From the NCBI RefSeq assembly GCF_963678635.1, contig NC_087062.1, positions 3,993,556 to 4,057,555 on the forward strand: a stretch of DNA of 64,000 nt, in the 5' to 3' direction. Source of the DNA: Symsagittifera roscoffensis (taxonomy: Eukaryota; Xenacoelomorpha; Acoela; Convolutidae). Under the pieces are notes generated by a model. It was not told where the DNA came from. It saw only the letters and a list, made by a program, of their open reading frames with translations, and did not search any database. The position numbers and the translations under genes were made by a program. Positions 63,335 to 64,000 of this stretch are shown here, one piece after another (within the stretch, counting starts at the first letter, position 1; every line of letters starts with the position of its first letter).

Positions 63335-64000
63335 TAAAAGTTACACATTTGGCGTGATTCCGTAGAAAAAGTGATTCAATACGAAAAATTTTTTGACTAT
63401 GATTCTATTCTCCCCTTTGACATTCACCCACACAGCGATCCTTCTAAAGTACAAGTACATTTTCGCCATTATCTAATTGCAAACTTTTTCGAAAAGGAAA
63501 TAGCACATGTAAACAAAAATTTCCTGAATTAAAAATCAGAAGACAATTACTCGATTACTATCTACCAGGTATCATTAAAATGATTTCAACTTGCGTCAAA
63601 CTTACTATTGAAATCCTACCACCACAGTCATCAAATCAAATACCACACCGAATACAAACAAATGATATAGAATTAGATTTCTAAAAATTTATCACAGAAT
63701 AAATCAATAATTATCAAGATCAAAACCCACAAAGAGCGAACTTAAATTTCAGAAATGATGTTTTCTATATTGCTTATAGTTACTTTTCTATATTAGAATC
63801 AAACGAAATTTTTTATGTATCACCACCGCAAAGGCTCCTACATGCAATAGTAGGACAAAAAAACCTTTTCTCGCGATTCGTAGACTCAATTCGTGAAACA
63901 GTGACTGATAATCAAATATTATAAATAGTAAAAGTTGGCGTGCAAAGAATCTTAGAATGGTTCAAAAAGTTATTATTTTCAACACAACTTAGATTTAATT
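63335..64000 (+). pseudogene. Decayed start of gag-pol in the third giant copy
   Basis: It matches the N-terminal region of the intact polyprotein in pieces: HFRHYLIANFFEKEI, then after a frame change FPELKIRRQLLDYYLPGI, IQTNDIELDF and NDVFYIAYSYFSILE, with stops between. It continues beyond the window. Confidence 0.75.

Larger units (their letters stand above)
60991..64000 (+). mobile_element. Third, decayed copy of the giant gypsy-like element (5' part, runs off the right edge)
   Basis: LTR (60991-61381), mutated primer site, leader with a tandem duplication, then broken ORF1 and gag-pol starts follow in the same order as the intact element, on the plus strand. Frames are interrupted by stops and a one-base shift. 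GTAT precedes the LTR as a possible half of a target duplication. Confidence 0.85.

Overview
This window reads as AT-rich nuclear DNA of an invertebrate animal, and most of it is LTR retrotransposon. Support for this: Ty3/gypsy-type gag, protease, reverse transcriptase (RT), RNase H and integrase; a LINE fragment; foldback elements and MITEs; very long TACA/AACA microsatellites; TTTTCAG-like splice acceptor motifs; and no bacterial operon, rRNA or CRISPR array. I cannot name the species or phylum. No complete host gene is recognisable.

Layout: 1-3377, decayed copy of a giant gypsy-like element (minus strand, cut by the window edge). 4747-13720, a second gypsy-like element (mag-type, minus) with 364-bp LTRs differing at one base and a 5-bp target duplication; its pol carries in-frame stops and a 1.62-kb tandem duplication. 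15113-24214, a gag-protease LTR element with no RT or integrase (plus), 4-bp target duplication GATG. 24648-25503, a foldback element interrupted by a 391-bp terminal-inverted-repeat element. 25823-26860, a 5'-truncated LINE (minus). 27000-45902, the centrepiece: an apparently intact 18.9-kb giant LTR element (minus) with two identical 408-bp LTRs and the 4-bp target duplication GTTT. 45903-60990, AT-rich sequence with repeats, microsatellites, two small inverted-repeat elements and a few short open frames. 60991-64000, the 5' part of a third, decayed copy of the giant family (plus).

The giant element is the most interesting object here. In its own direction it reads: LTR, primer site, 1.2-kb leader, a 155-aa basic ORF, an overlapping 2744-aa gag-pol polyprotein, two tiny membrane proteins joined by an ATGA stop/start overlap, a 379-codon open frame with no ATG, an 872-aa envelope-like glycoprotein whose start overlaps that frame, a 597-aa protein of unknown function joined to the envelope by another ATGA overlap, a 1.6-kb 3' region, and LTR. 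The packing resembles a virus, and the ATG-less frame implies splicing or recoding. The gag-protease element at 15-24 kb shares the first ten bases of its primer-binding site, the 4-bp target duplication and the short-ORF-before-gag layout, so it may be a non-autonomous partner of this or a related family. That link is inference.
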